Shown in pieces: positions 11,392-25,600 of a DNA stretch of 64,000 nt. The notes beneath the pieces were generated by a model. The model was not told where the DNA came from. It saw only the letters and a list, made by a program, of their open reading frames with translations, and did no database searches. Position 1 is the first letter of the stretch. Every line of letters begins with the position of its first letter. The translations under genes and the position numbers were made by a program. The stretch comes from Gorsachius magnificus (Eukaryota > Chordata > Aves > Pelecaniformes > Ardeidae), in NCBI GenBank assembly GCA_034008185.1, contig CM067082.1:105953311-106017310 (forward strand), given 5' to 3'.

Positions 11392-14300
11392 TTTTCCTAA
11401 GCTAGAGTTGTCCTTAACCATACCGCAGTTTTGTTTATGATCATATTGCATGTGTGACTTTTAGTAAAATGTTCTTTTTTGTGGTTTGCAATTTCTCATG
11501 TGATTTTAGGTTTTAAAATGTCTCCCCTAGTCTCCTGTTATCATACAGTGCATAGTCAGTGCAAAGTTTTATGCTTGGCTCATAGAGCAATTCATCTCAA
11601 AATTACATGTTATTTGCTTAATTTGGTATTTCTATTTACACTAACTCTAAATACCCACTTGGATCTTATGATCGGCTTCCAATTTATTTCTACTGTAGCA
11701 TCCAGACAGTTGCTATTTATGTCTTTCTAGTTTTTCCAGTGTGTTCATTCTGGTGAAAGTGTCCATCTCATCACAGCTGCATTGTAGATTCACATTTCCA
11801 GAATAATACAAGTGTTAAAAATATTTTAAGTCATGAGTTTTTGTACTTGTGAGAGACCTGAACTTTGCAGATCTTAGTTTTCAGACTCCTAGATCACTAG
11901 GGCAATCCACAGCCTCGAGCAGCTCTAGGCACAAGCTGACAAGGCAGTTCCTCAACATCAAATAGTCTGTGTGTGTTGATATGTTGTGGGAAGGGGGGAC
12001 AGACCAGTCCCAGACCTGCTGCCTACATTGCTGCCTATAACAAAGCCCTGAAGAGCAAAACATACTGCTTTTGCTGTGGGAGGAACTTGAATGTGCAGTG
12101 CAGCAGCAGCTGCTCAAGAGCAAGGGGCTGGAGGCACCGCTTGCTGGCTGCAGTAAGAGTGTGCTGATCCTGCGTTCCTCCACGTAATTTTACATTCTGA
12201 CTTCTCCCAGCTTCTGTTGTGGCAAGATGGCTCTAGCCCATCCCTCATGTTTTGGACAGCAAAGCTCAGTTTTGCCTATATTGTCGAGATGACAGCCCTG
12301 CCTTTGAGACAGGTGTACAGAATATTCTGCAAAGCATAAAAGAACTAAGCTCCTAAGAAGAGGATCCACAAAAGCAAGTATGTCCCAAACCCCACAAACA
12401 ACAACAAAAAGATAAATTAACCTCTGCAACTTAGATGAGTGCTCTGACTGAGGTAGTAAATAAAAAGGCAGTATCCATACGTTCTCTAACAGTTTGGCCA
12501 AGGTTGAAAGAACAGGAGAACAAAGGCATGATATTATGGCATGCAGCAAAAGAAGCTTTAAAATACTGTTTCAGGAGGGGATGATAAAACGTTTGGGCTG
12601 GTCTCTGAAAAAAACATAAACCTTTCAAAATAGCAAACACTATAGCTAAAACTTTCAAAACAGGACTTCGAAGCGCGATTCTTGCTGAAATTAGTGGGAG
12701 CTGTGCATCTACATCCATAAAGGCTTTGAAATCTCAGCCCATAATATTTGTCATTAGACTTCTGACTCATCAGGCACGTAGGAAGGAAAACATTTTCTGT
12801 GACTGAAAACACAAGTAGTTGTCCATCCAGAACTACTGGAAACCATGCCAAGTTGTCTTGTCAAGTGCTAGGCAGGCTATACAGTACATACTAATTCATT
12901 TAAGAACAACTGAAAAATGTTTAAAGCCTTGTAAAGGAAATTAGGGGGCACAAGTGTTAGACTTGTATATGTTCATAAAAAAATGCACGAGGTTCCTAGT
13001 GCACTGTAAGATGAAAGAGCAAAAAAGGCCAAAGTCTTTAACCATCTGAAACAATCTAATCATCCTCTGGAAATGCACTGTTTGGGGCGACTATGTTAGC
13101 TGAAAATAGAGTGATTAAATAAAGTCAGGCTGATAAATCTCCTGAGTACTGCTAACTTATTTGTAATATCATTGAGGATGAGTAGTAGGACTGGTGTCTC
13201 AGTCTAAAAGCTATGACATTCAGAGGAAGGTAATTGAAGCCTGCCATTCCAAAGCCCTGGGTACATGTTCAGATATTACCAATGCAAATTTTACAGCCAA
13301 CGTTTTGCATCAAGATAAAAATTAATTCTTCTTTTGGCTGCTTTGGGATCGATCCATGAGAGAGCACAGGAAGAAATAATAACAGATTTGTAAGTGACTG
13401 CGTATCAACCATGACTTTAAGACAGGGAGCAACATAAACAGAAAAAACCTGCTCTCTCCCACACTCAGCTTTCACACCAGAGAACACCAGTGAAGACCAG
13501 TAGACTTCTTCATCTCATAAAAGCATACAAAGATGCAGGCACAGACAGAACAGGGGTGATTTTCAAAAGAAGGACCCCTGACTGAAAGCAGTCCAATTCC
13601 AGCAGCCCTTATTAAACACAGATTACTGGTTTAAGAATCACAACTTATTCCAGCTCCGTGAGAACTCAAAGAGAAGGAGAGAGAGGGGGTTCTGATGACA
13701 CCAAATACCCAAATTATGTAGTATTTTATAGTCAAAATTGCAGTTATTCATTGTCCCTAGAAGCTGACTGGAAGACAGTGCAGACTGTAAGTAAAGACGC
13801 CGTGAACTCCTGCAATTCCATATTATTGCTTTCAGGACGTTTTAAGATGCCTTAAGACGGAGAGTCAGGTAAAAAGCACAGTGGTAATTCTGGTTTGATG
13901 TGCCAAAGGTGTATGAATGCATTGCCTCTGAAAGAGTAGGTAACAGACTTCTGATGAAGATAAAAGAGATTTTACGTTACGTATTTGTTCCCTTCGATGA
14001 ATCTCCAAGAACAAATAACCAGAGATTAAGCATCTAAACAGAGAAAAGCTGCAGCTGTTCAAGGACCTATGTCATCTCCACCTTCTGTAGGGTTATTTTG
14101 TCTACATATCATCTATTACAGATTCAGTTGCAAGTATTTGCCCTTCTTTAATTCATCTTACTGTTTGAGCTAGTCCCCTGCAACAGCTGGCTGAATTAAA
14201 ACAGACAAAGAGCTAGCCAAGCACCCCTTGCATATCTGAAGGACAATCATTCATCTCCTCACCGTTTCTGCTAACCATTCTTCTCCAAACACAGGATAGC

Positions 14301-15999
14301 ACAGAACTTTGAAGCAGGTATTCATGAAGTTGGTGAAAACACGACTCAAAACCAGGAGATTCTCTAGGACACAGAAACCTGAAGCCACTCAAAAATGACT
14401 GCGCATATTCCTGGTAGACTTCACAATGAGAATAAAAATAATTCAAAGTCAACTCATAAACCAAAATGATTCAGCGTTGGTTACTTGATTTTATTTCAAC
14501 AAATTAGTTAGTCAATACAGTCCCTGTATTAACCCTGTTTTCCAACCTGAAAAGCCTTAAGAATACCAGATTTTGCTGTGTCTACTTGTAAAACTATTTT
14601 ATATTACCAGAGATAAAAATGCTGCTGTGGTGAATTACCTAATACTCTCTGCATTGGGAGAAGTTATCCTGCTCTTCAGAAAAAACCTCTCTGATGACCT
14701 TTTCTGGTAGGCATCCCCATAGGTTTTTCTTAGTTCCTCTGGTTATTACTATGGAGAACAAGGACCAGCTTCTGTAATTCCCACAAAGGTCTCCAAGAGC
14801 CTCACTAACCAACCTGGTATCAATGACTAACTTTAATAAGGATCTTGGGCATTAGACCACTAGAAGTTTAATTCTTTATTCTTAGAATTATCATTACTGA
14901 TTATTGTTAGTTTATATATATTGAACTGATGGTGTATAACCTAAATATTTCATGTGTATTTGAAATGGCCTTTTTACTCATGATGCAAAATATCACCTAT
15001 TTCTCCATATTTCTAGCTTGCCATTAAGTCAGTGCCATTCATCATGCTCCTGCACACAAAGTTTAGAAAACACCACTCTCCAAATAATTTTTCTGCACTG
15101 CTTGTCTCCAAGATAGATAATTTGGATATAAATCTCATTTCCAAATGTGAAACACAAGGCAACCTATAGTCATCATGCTACTCATCAGTCTCTTCAAAGT
15201 AACCCTACTGTGAGGCTGTTCAGAATCTTCACTTTATTTAATGCCCTGCTTTCTCTTTGCACAATAGCAAATAAAGGCTCCAATTATACAGGTGTTTGTT
15301 GCACAGACAACTTGATCCCAAGGGTCTTGTTTCTACAAAGCACAAGGAGTTTTACAGTTGCAGAGCCACCTAAATACTTAAACACTGATTTAACTCTAAG
15401 CGAGCCAGCCTACTCATCTCAGTGAGACCATTAGCATAACTACATCTTGAATCAGCACACAGCCAATCTCTCTGATTCAGGGAAGTGCCAATGCAGGCAC
15501 TTAGTTTTACATGTAATCAAGAAAGTCCCCCTAGCCTGAGATTAAGCAAAAGACTTTCACAGCACTGAATATCAATGAGAGAATATGTGTTATTTGCTAC
15601 CAAGATGATGTAAAAATATAATACAGAGACAAAAGGCATCATATACAATTACCAACTCAGTGAGCTGTCCTCATTTTCATATATTCCAAATGTAAAAGAG
15701 ATACATTAACGCATGGTTGCATCTCAGCATAGTTAGAAGTGGATTTAAATTACCTCAGGCTGTTCGCTCCTTGCTTACATTCACAGGCAAAACCAATTTA
15801 AGGTGATGCTACTGCTGTTCATTAAGACCTTGCAGCTCTTCTGTCACATTGAGTTTCTTTGTGAGTTCTCTTGTGAACTAGCTGTAAAAGACCCAGCAGC
15901 TGATCTCAATTTGAGGACAAGCTGAACTACAGGTGCGTAACAAAAACTTCTGGAGCAACACAAGGATTTTGTCAGGAGCTGCTTTAAGGGGTGGCTCTC
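11392..15999. other. Intergenic DNA, no gene recognised
   Basis: AT-rich sequence without convincing exons. Cysteine-rich short frames near 11973-12183 on both strands come from a GCAGCAGC/CTGCTGC-like stretch and look accidental. No tRNA-like cloverleaf or tandem array was seen. Confidence 0.55.
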
Positions 16000-16440
16000 A
16001 TAGAAAGCTTGGAAGCACCTCAAGAGATCATTTGGTTGTTACAAGGCAAGATTAGATCTAATTGCATCATTCTTGACTAATGCATATTCAGCCTGTTCTT
16101 AAAGAATTCCAGTGACAGACATTGCTCCTTATCTTCTCTAGACAATCCAGTGCTGTGCTTTACTATCCCTCTTCTTTGAATATCTTAGATGTCTTGAGTA
16201 ACTATCCCTTGCTTTAACATATGCTATTAAAATCAAAATAAAATCCTATTAAATAAAAGCCTGCAGCAGATATGGAGAGGAATTTATTCCTTGCTTCTAT
16301 ACATTCTTCATACATTTGCAAGCTTCATTCTGTCTTCCCATAATCTTCATTCTCCAGACTAAACAGACCTAATTCCTTTCCACTTTCTTCTTAGTCTATG
16401 TTTCCTATGTCTCTGTTTATTACCTTGGGGATCCTGGGAC
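16000..16440 (-). mobile_element. Old CR1 LINE fragment, antisense
   Basis: Read on the plus strand, the segment follows the reverse complement of an old amniote CR1: CAGCCTGTTCTTAAAGAATT, CCAGTGACAGACATTGCTCC, then CTAGACAATCCAGTGCTGTG and, farther on, CATTCTCCAGACTAAACAGA followed by a decayed TTCTTAGTCTATGTTTCCTA. Divergence is high and the ends are uncertain. It lies about 5.9 kb below the TBX20 stop codon. Confidence 0.72.
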
Positions 16441-19400
16441 CCCCATATTTCAGCCACTTATTTGGGCTCCGGTGGCAAAACGAGCAATTTTTCTGAGTGT
16501 GACTGCAAAGCACTTTTAAAAAACCCTAACATTTGTGTAACTATATGCAAACTACAATTGTATTTAACTATAGTACAACTATCACTCCATATGGATCCAA
16601 GATTTAGACCACCTTTTGCAAATGAAAAGCTGTACTAGATTTTGTGCGCTCTCAGAAAAATCCATCCTTTGTTCCACTGCACTCTCTGACTTGTTTAGAG
16701 GAAAAACAACAGAAGCAGAAAGCTTTGGCTAAGTAAGAATGATATATCAAAACACCCAATATTTTAATGAAAGAAACTGAATATCCACACATTTGCACTT
16801 CTGTACAATTTTTGTGATATATATATATAATTTTAAGCTGTTTACAAATAACATTTAATGCTTCAAATATTACATAATGTTGATATTATATTTCTAGCAG
16901 AAATAAATATATTGCACTTAAAAAGAAACTTTTCATTAGATGTTGCTTCATAGTTTATGTTCATAACTTCTTTTTCCATAAAAAGATTTCCCCCTACCCC
17001 CACCCCATACACACAAACACACACTTCAGTACATGGTGAATGTGCTCACGCAATGCATTATAAACAACAAAGTCAACACAGCAAACAGCAGAACTGTGGT
17101 ACATTCTGTTAAAGAGGTTACATCCAGTTTTTTACCTTCCTTTTTTTTAAAACCAAATCTTTCCTCATGTTTCTGAAGGTACAATAAAAAAAAAAAGATT
17201 GTTTAAATGTGCTAAAGGTAAAATACAGCAAACTGTATTTTTTGTCCTTAAACTATCATAAAAAGTTATTTCAGAGTTTCAGAGTTAAATCACTGCTTAG
17301 TTTTCTTTTAAAAAGATAAAATAAAGAAAAAGAAGTTGTCATTTGTTAAACTAGAGACTATATGCAAGGACGATTTATCACAGAGTAATACATAGATCCT
17401 CCAGCCAGCAAGTAAGTGGTTAGTAAAGAAACCACATCTCCTGCAGCAGAAATGGCTCTGTAAGGAACAGCGAGAATAAGATCTCACCAAAACCAAAAAT
17501 AATCTTGCAATGAGTGAATGTCATCCCTCTGCAGATGATGAGTATAAGCACTGTGGCCACAACTTCCTCCCAGATAAGAAGCCCTAAGTGTTACACTGAT
17601 CTCACTGTTGCTTTTACCCCTTATCTAGGGGTAAATTACCACAATTTATATTAACTTACAGTTTGGAAAGTTCCCCAAGTTTTTGCAATAATTTTCATTG
17701 ACATTTCTGTTTCCCTATAGTACACACACATACAGAGGATGTAGTGCATAATCAGGTTGCCAGCCAAAATGTTTTCAGTTTAAAAGAGATTCATTTTCAA
17801 ATGCTGGTTAGTGTTGCTGGATGTTAGAATCTGCAACATCTTATGTGGACACACTCATGCAGTGTCCCGGCTTCCATGGATAAAGCCTTCTGGGAGAAAA
17901 TTCATTATTGCATTTTGTAGACAGTACTACCAAGTATGCTGGCTATCATACAATAGATCATCTTTGAACTCATGAAGAAACATTTCCATTAGAAACTCTG
18001 CACCTTTATCTGCTTGGTCTGTGCTTGTTTGCCAGTTTATACCTAGAAGAGTACCACTGAAACTAGCGGCATTGAATTTCTCTCTTTGACAGTGCCTCAG
18101 GCCACATAAAGCAATACTGCAAACAAAACAGCCGAATCTAAAATATTTTTTATGTCTAGCTTCTCTCAGGGCACCAGAACTAGAAGAAAAAAAAAAAAAA
18201 GAGACAAATGCTTTGTCTTTGGGATGCTTTTGTTGGATTCAAGACCTGAGGCTGTTGACTATCTATGGATAAAAGGGTAATCCAGAAAACACCCAAAAGT
18301 ACTTGTAATACTTTGGAGGATAATCTTATCATTCCCTTTGAAAAGCATATTCAGGCATGTTCTCTCCACCCTTTTTTAAGAAAAAAAACCCCAACAACAA
18401 TATAAACCAGCACCAGTTTGCTCAGCCAAGAGAGCTCATAAAGGTGAAGATCACTTCTCATGGGATATGAAATGTGAATTATATTAGAAAATAAACTCTA
18501 GATTATATTTGGCATTCCTAGACCATCTACCAGCAACAGATGTTCTGTCCTGAAAGTGATATAATTTTGACAGCAGTACAGAGACTCCTTAAATAAATTA
18601 CTGGTTATTGTCAAAGTACTACAGATAATTTTTTTTAGGCAAAGCGATTTCACTCTTTAACCAATTAATTATGAATTTACATTCATTTTCTTCTAATTGT
18701 GAAATCAATGCTAAAGCTGATTTGTAGTTGGTTTTTAGTCTTTTCTGTAGAGTTCCTATATTGTTGCTGTCACTACGGTCACTGTTCTTTACAGTTAGAC
18801 TTTATTTTTAGGTAAGAATGTCAAATGAGATCCCGTCTCCATTAGAGTAAAGAAATTTGTAGCTGACTTCAGTGGGACAGGAATTTTATCCCTAGAACCA
18901 CTCTCATGCTGCCCACTGCCCTGTGCCCACAGAATGGTGAGAGACAAGGAGAAGAAACCTTGCAAGGTGGTAAGACCTCTTTGTTGAGCGTCCTGCGGTC
19001 TCTCTGAACTTAATACCTTCCACCTCAACTCTACATAAGAGGTTTTGGAGTAGGATTGTGAGAGTGAAGAAGAGGAGGTAAGAACTGGACATACCTATTT
19101 ACCTTATTCCTAGGGAGGGCTCTCACAAGCTGCCTTCATTCCCTTGCTTGGGATCTGCCCGTGATTCTGCATTAGTGGGGAACCCAGTGGGTTTCTGATG
19201 CAAAGGAATTAAACCATGGGAGAGCAGCATATGCCAGAGAGCGGTGCAGATAGCGATGAGCACACTGAGACTTGGTCTGACTGGAAAAATCAAGCTGTGG
19301 ATTTTTAACAGATAGTTCTGCATCCTCTGCAATATGAAACTCACCACAGAGAATTTGGATGAGGAGTTGGCCTTATCATGTTTTTATATAGGGACAGTCT

Positions 19401-19612
19401 ACTGCCATCTTTTTTTTTTACATATTTTATTCGTAGTGAAAAGCACTTGTCTTTCATTTAATATTTTTATAAATGATGTTGTCAAAACCCAGTTTCATTC
19501 TCCAGGAAGAGCTTGGAGGATTTTCTCTGAAACAGTATCAGGGGCATTTCAGCATGCCAGATATTGGTGTTACCGGAACAGGGACTGGAGCAGGGCTAAG
19601 GAGATTGTACAG

Positions 19613-19618
19613 TTTATT
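19613..19618 (-). terminator. Candidate poly(A) signal for TBX20
   Basis: AATAAA on the minus strand, the first canonical hexamer met downstream of the TBX20 stop (about 2.7 kb away); a second lies at 19426-19431. The sequence alone cannot show that it is used, and AATAAA is common by chance in AT-rich DNA. Confidence 0.25.
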
Positions 19619-19950
19619 TCTCTGAATTTGCTTCACGAAGGAAGGACAGGTCAATGTATAAGCAGGCATTATGTGACTTGCAAAGCATGCCTAAATCAGC
19701 CTGCCTAAATCAGCCTGCCTGTTGCAAACTTCTTTCTGGAATCATGTGAAAGCTGCCTACTTATTTGAACATTTTCTGATGGAAGTATCAGCATTAAAAC
19801 CACTGGCTTGAATTCTGAACCTAACTGTATCCCCTGCCAACTCCAGATAAGTTAATGGAGCTGCAGAGGGGAACAGATACAAGAAATAGAATTTTGCCAC
19901 GGGCTTTAGTGCATGTTGTCATAGGACCTTCATACAACTCTTAACAGAAG

Positions 19951-20018
19951 TCATAGAATCATAGAATGTTTTGGGTTGGAAGGGACCTTTAGAGGTCATC
20001 TAGTCCAACCCCCAAAGT
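19951..20018 (-). mobile_element. CR1 LINE 3' end fragment, antisense
   Basis: The plus strand starts TCATAGAATCATAGAATG, continues GTTTTGGGTTGGAAGGGACC and ends near CATCTAGTCCAACCCCC. This is an almost consensus reverse complement of the avian CR1 3' terminus. Low divergence suggests a younger copy than those at 5290 and 16000. It may lie inside the TBX20 3' UTR if the distal poly(A) signal is used. Confidence 0.93.
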
Positions 20019-22299
20019 CAAACAACTGAAGGAGAGGGAGTAAAATTTTCTCCTAAATCTTCCTGGAAATTCTCACTTCTGTGGAATCGTATGTGTAGTT
20101 GAAGAGGTTTTTTTGTTGTGGGGCCAGTATAATCTAATCTCCTGAAAAAACAGGGGGGTTGTATCACAACGGGTCATGAATAGGCTCAACCTTGCAACAT
20201 GCACCATTCAGGTGAATTTGATAGCCCAGAGCAAAATCTAATATTTGGATACATCAAGCCAAATTCAGTGTCTGATTTAAACCATTTAAATACTGCAGAG
20301 TTCAGCTTATTATATGGATTCATGGAACTCCTTGTAGTAGCTCTGGACCCAGAAACTGTAAATAAAAGTTTGTTTTCATTCACATACAGAGCACAAAAGT
20401 TGCAAATTGCCTTAGATCATTTTTTACCAGCAGGTCCTACAGTGAGTAAAGGGAAATTAGGATGATACTGCAGATAACTGAGGTAATTGAAATGGCCAAT
20501 TTGACAAGATTTTAAATTCAGCTGCTGGGAAATACATAAAGTTGCCCCTTATCTGCGGGATGCAAGTATTGGCCTACAATAGAAACTGGGAAAAGCCTGG
20601 GAGGTTGTCATTGCTCTGTGTGATTAGGCAGTTAAAACAAGGCAACGGGACAAAAAAAAGGCACGTGACTTGCCTTGCACTTCACTGAGATGGGAGATAG
20701 GTGACTCAGTGTACCGTACTGCACTTCTTACCATATGATACCAACACACACTGGTCAAAAGTAGAGGAGAATAGTGCCAAAAAAGTCTGTTTTCCATTCT
20801 GTGTTCCAGCTCTACACAGATCTTTGATATACAAGATTGGATTGCTAGTTCTTTTTTATAAGTAAGATGTGTTATCATCTACAACTTAGGTGAAACTCTA
20901 CACAGAAGCTCTGTGTGGCTTCTTATCTACAGTGAAATCCCAGCTCCCACCATGCAGAAAACCAGCATCACACTGGTACTCTTTTCAGCAGTGCAAAGGA
21001 TTCATGCCAGCTCTCTGCAGAGGTGAATTTTTCTGATACCTCTGCAGTTCCTCTGTTGCATCAGACATAATGTACTAGAAAAAGTGGACAGTGTTTTGAA
21101 TGGGAACCCTAATTACTAACCCAAAAAAGGCAGATATGAATAAAAAAAAAATCAAACAAACATGTAATGTTCTTCACTGCTATTTTCCCAGGGAAACTCC
21201 ACCATTCTACTGGGACATGGAAAAAACAGACAGTACAATCCTCATTTTCCTGGCCAAACAGCTTGGATAGTAACAGCCATGACCAAACTCAAGAAAATCA
21301 GAACAAGTAGGAGGATACTCCAGTGCCACTCATCTTACACCAGTCCATTGATTATAGTTTGATCTAGAGAGTCTATAGAGTGATCTAGCCTGAAATTCAG
21401 TTATCTTGGTACACATGTGCAGCTAGAAACAGGTCTTCAGTGGCAAGCGGAGCAGCAAACAAGCATTGATTTGATCTCTTGGGTTTCTAAGTTTAGGTAA
21501 CAGAATTTCCCAACTCAACATTTTCCTTCATCATACCTTAATAGACAGTTAAATTGCTCCTCCTGGGTGGGATATAGGACAAACTTTTTTTTTAGACTGA
21601 AGGACAGAATACATCATTACTGCTACAGTCCTGTAACACAGTTCTTTTTTGGAACTGATAGTGTTTTGTGAATGAAAGAAAGAAAGAAACAAAGAAAGAC
21701 AGACAGACTTGTTAATGATTTTCTCTTTGGGATTGTAGTAGCAACTAAGAAATACTGCTTTTGGTGAATATAAGCCAGTCTTTTAAAAAGGACAGTGGTC
21801 TTCTCCACTTTGTCCCATTCCCAGCAAATGTATGCTGAAATAGCCTAAAACATGCTCAAAGTTATAGCAATACATTTTTCCTGTTTAGATGTTCATCAGT
21901 CACAAGAAGAGATGAAGATGAGTAAGAGTATTGCCTTTTTCAGAATTCTTCTAGCGTATGAAAAAAACCCTATACACAATTAATTTGTACAATGCTGCAT
22001 AAACGTAATCTCTTTCTGTTAGGTATAATGCACCTTTGGAACAAGCTGCACGCAACCAAAAATCCTGGGAACTTTGGGATCCATTTCGGCTGTGTCACGC
22101 ATAGATCTGTGAGCAGCTCCAAGCTGCATGCCCGCTTCTTGTGATCCCTCAACAGAGGAATCTATATCCATAATGCATTTTCTCAGCTGGTTTGTTACGA
22201 GTTCAGCACTCCTGCCACAGGCCTGTCAGGAAGGGCCCTTGTGTTTTTCATACCAAACTTGCACCTTTAAAATCTCATGTTTCTCTTGTCTTACATCAG

Positions 22300-22640
22300 T
22301 CATACAAATGGTGTCATCACTGCGGAGGAGTGACGCAGTCCCTGGATAGCTGCATAAGGACCCTGCTGAAAATAATGGTGGTACCTAGGCATGTGGAAGG
22401 AGGGGAAGGTGGGGCCACTACCTTGCATGGAGCTGGCTATAGCAGAGGGTGTAAGAGGCATTCCCAGGCGGCTGTATGGAGGCAGAGATCCTTGGATCGG
22501 ATGAGGAATGGGTGTAGCTATGGATGCAGTGCTGGTACCCAGGGCGCTCAAAGACTGCGGGTGCTGAAATCCAGGGAAACTGGTTGAGGAGGATACCCAG
22601 GAACTGAGGGACAGGTTGTCAGATGTTGTAAAAGCTGACC
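22300..22640 (-). CDS. TBX20: TBX20 coding exon 8 (C-terminal domain)
   Basis: 341 nt coding for the rest of Gly328 and residues 329-440, then TGA at 22300-22302. It reads [60 protein letters not shown] and ends [10 protein letters not shown], the nearly invariant TBX20 C-terminus. This Ser/Pro/His/Tyr-rich region contains the transactivation and repression activities reported for the long isoform. The acceptor is GCTTGCAG at the exon start. Confidence 0.97.
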
Positions 22641-25600
22641 CTGCAAGCAAAGAGAAAGAATGCCTGACGTTTGCACTGCAACACACAAAGCTGGTAAAGT
22701 AGCAAAAAGGGAGGAAAAAGTCTTTCACAGCAAGGCTAATTTTAATAACAAGTTGTCATTGGAAATACTTCCCAAATACTTTTCCTTATATATTTCTTTG
22801 TATTACTATTTGCCAGTTGCTGTCCTTTATCACTGCATCTTAGATAAATTTTCATTTTAAGAAGCTGGTTGCAGTGGCTTGAGCAGTAAAATCAGCTTTG
22901 CGCATTGGATATTTTTGGTTTTAAACACTGAAGAACTTTGCAATGCTGCCACTAAACACTGAAGCATCTACTCTGGCATGGAATCTAACAGCATTACATC
23001 CCTGTTTTGAAGATGTGCTTTTAGCTTTTTACATCAGATCCTCAGTAGAACGGGTTATTTTTTTTAAACAAAATTCAGTATGGCAATAATGCAGAAAAAT
23101 GTAATTTGCACTAAAAGTTTTCCTTTTTTTTACCCCAGTAAAACTTGTCAGCACTGCATCTTTTCACCCGACTTTTTCCAAAATATAGTACAAAAATTTA
23201 TAAAATGTCAAAACATTTGTTATTTTTCCAGCTGTGTACAGTCCTCTTTAAGAAACAACACTAATACTACATCATAGTAAGAGGTGTGGGGTTTCAAGTG
23301 AAATGCACAAAAATATTAAAAACTTGCTCCCAGGGTAATTATCTACTTTTGATCAAGTGGAAGTGGTTTCTTTGGTATTTTTTTAATCTAAAAAGTTCTA
23401 AAAATTTTCACAAATCTTCCACCTCTTTAAATGACTTTTTCTCTGAAGATTGCAAAATCAGAAAAAAAGGAAAAATGGTGTCTTTAAATTAGAATGAATT
23501 ACTTATTTTATTTTGACAGTAAAAATTTTGGGAAACCAATAAATAATTTGTTTTGATAATTATTCAAATAGTCTGGTGACAATGTTGCCCTTCACCTCTG
23601 CAGTTCCTCTATGTGTCTGGTCATCATCAGATGTCTGATTTCTAGAAATGGGGAATACAATAAAATCCTATAAATGAACTTTTTTTTTTTTCCTATTCAA
23701 ACAGTAATCCAACTCATGTCCCTTCTGTATTTTCTTTCTTGTCCAACTTTGTCCATTGAGAAAGTGTTTCTTACTTTAAGAAATAAATTTACTGGCAAGA
23801 ATATTTGGCAAAATATAATTTTAAGCCAGTATTGCAAAACATTCTGAGAAAACAAATTCTGCAACAGGTACTGGTTTCATAAAGCTGATTCTAGAAGATA
23901 GATTCATCCAAATTGTGAAAAGAAAAAATACAAAGACATCTATCTGTCAAGGTAAAATTATTGGAATTATGTATATCATAGCCACATACTCAAAACAAAA
24001 CTTTGAGCAAACGACAATAGAAAGAAAAAAAATGCAAATTATTATTAAAAAAAATAATCATAAACCTCTTTAGGGATATATTCTCAAACCAGGAAGAGAA
24101 CTACTCTTGATTAATTCCTCCTCTGCTTAATGGAACAAGTAAAACGGCCCATTAACAGGAAAGAGTAATTGTGTCGGTTCAGCAGTAGAAACGAACTTGA
24201 ACGAAATCCTGACCCCACCACTGAGCCAAATCCTAACTGCTGGGAAGTTAGGATCCAGAGCCAAACTATAAGGATAACACCATGCTCGCAGACCATAGCA
24301 AAACCCTTTAGAAATCAGGGGATACCTGAGTGTTATTGCACTACAGGGAAAGCAGAATGCAAATCTGGATTTGATGAGAAGGTTTACATTTGGCTCTGTT
24401 CCAGGTGGATACCGTGAATCCTGTGCATGAATGTTGGAGCACAGGCACCCAGACATTATGCATTAAAGAGTTTTAATTGGATTTACGTATTTCATATCTG
24501 GTAATTCCTTTGGAAACAGACTTCTTGTGATAAATACACTACTGAAGACTGGGCATTTCCATCTTTAGATGGCTGAGATGAGAATGCTCTGGATGGAATT
24601 AGAAATAAATAGTAGTGATAGACTTTCTTTTTTCTACACAGAACAAAGTATGTGATTCCTTCTCACGAGGAACCTCCATAAGGGCCCTTTCCTCCTCCAA
24701 CTGCAATGGTCTCTAATTGCAACTTAGTACTCCAAAAAGTCTCACATACCACATTTGCCGGCACCAAGGAAATGTGCTGTAGTAATTCTGAGGCAGTCAA
24801 GGCCTCAGAGAGCTTATAACACACACCACCCAGCAGCATGTTTGTATTTGGCTGTCAACTCTCATACATACGGAAGAACACGCCTCAATTTTGCACGCAA
24901 GGTAGTTTTCAAATGCATCAGAAGAAATAAAAATGTCTATAGAGTTTCAGCAAAATCGTTATTTCTCTCCTCATATCTTGGAGGACTTTACGTCATTTAA
25001 GGACACCAGACTGAAACAGAGAGTGAAGGCAATACACGGTACTCATCTGCAATAGCAGTATGTTTTACCCTCTGTGCATGCCTCTGCTTGCCCAGAACAA
25101 TCATGTCCTATGCTAGCATATGGCTTCCAGATTAGAAAAAAAGTTGGTTGCCACAACTCATCATCTTCCTCGCTTACTCATTTGCCATATTGTAAGCAAA
25201 TGCAGAACTGTACCCTGCATATATTATACATAAAAATTTTAATAAATTATTCCTTCATCCTTCCTCGGGATTCTCTTCAGAAGAGAAAGGCTCTAAAGGC
25301 CAGTTCTCATACTGAGGTTCACCTCATTCACTTTGTCACTCCTGAAGAATGACATCATACCAGGGAGAATCATAGTTCTTGGAGAGAAGGTGCCTTGCTC
25401 TGAGCATTTCTGGCAAGGGAAAATTTAATAGTGTCTTCAACAATAACTGTCCTAGGATCTAAGCTGGCGTGAAGTGAGGTAATCCCCCAGGAGTATGTGA
25501 AAGGATGGCACCGTACCAGCTGAGGAGTTGCTCCAGAAACTCTGCAATCTAAGGAACTGCTCTTGGAATAGACAGGTGTGAACAAGCCCACCTAATCATA

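Larger units (their letters stand above)
16441..22299 (-). other. TBX20 3' flank and presumed 3' UTR, end not located
   Basis: Transcription of TBX20 runs leftward into this region. I found no AATAAA or ATTAAA on the minus strand in the first 2.6 kb below the TGA. The nearest AATAAA motifs (TTTATT on the plus strand) are at 19613-19618 and 19426-19431. So either the 3' UTR is about 2.7-2.9 kb or a variant poly(A) signal is used closer to the stop. A GAAA/GACA microsatellite (21674-21708) and a 14-base tandem duplication near 19690-19717 lie here. The region is AT-rich and contains no other recognisable gene. Confidence 0.5.

Noticed and set aside
11973..12183. Cysteine-rich small protein frames on both strands
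   Set aside because: They come from a GCAGCAGCAGCTGC-like stretch read in different frames; there is no signal peptide, splice context or conserved cysteine spacing.
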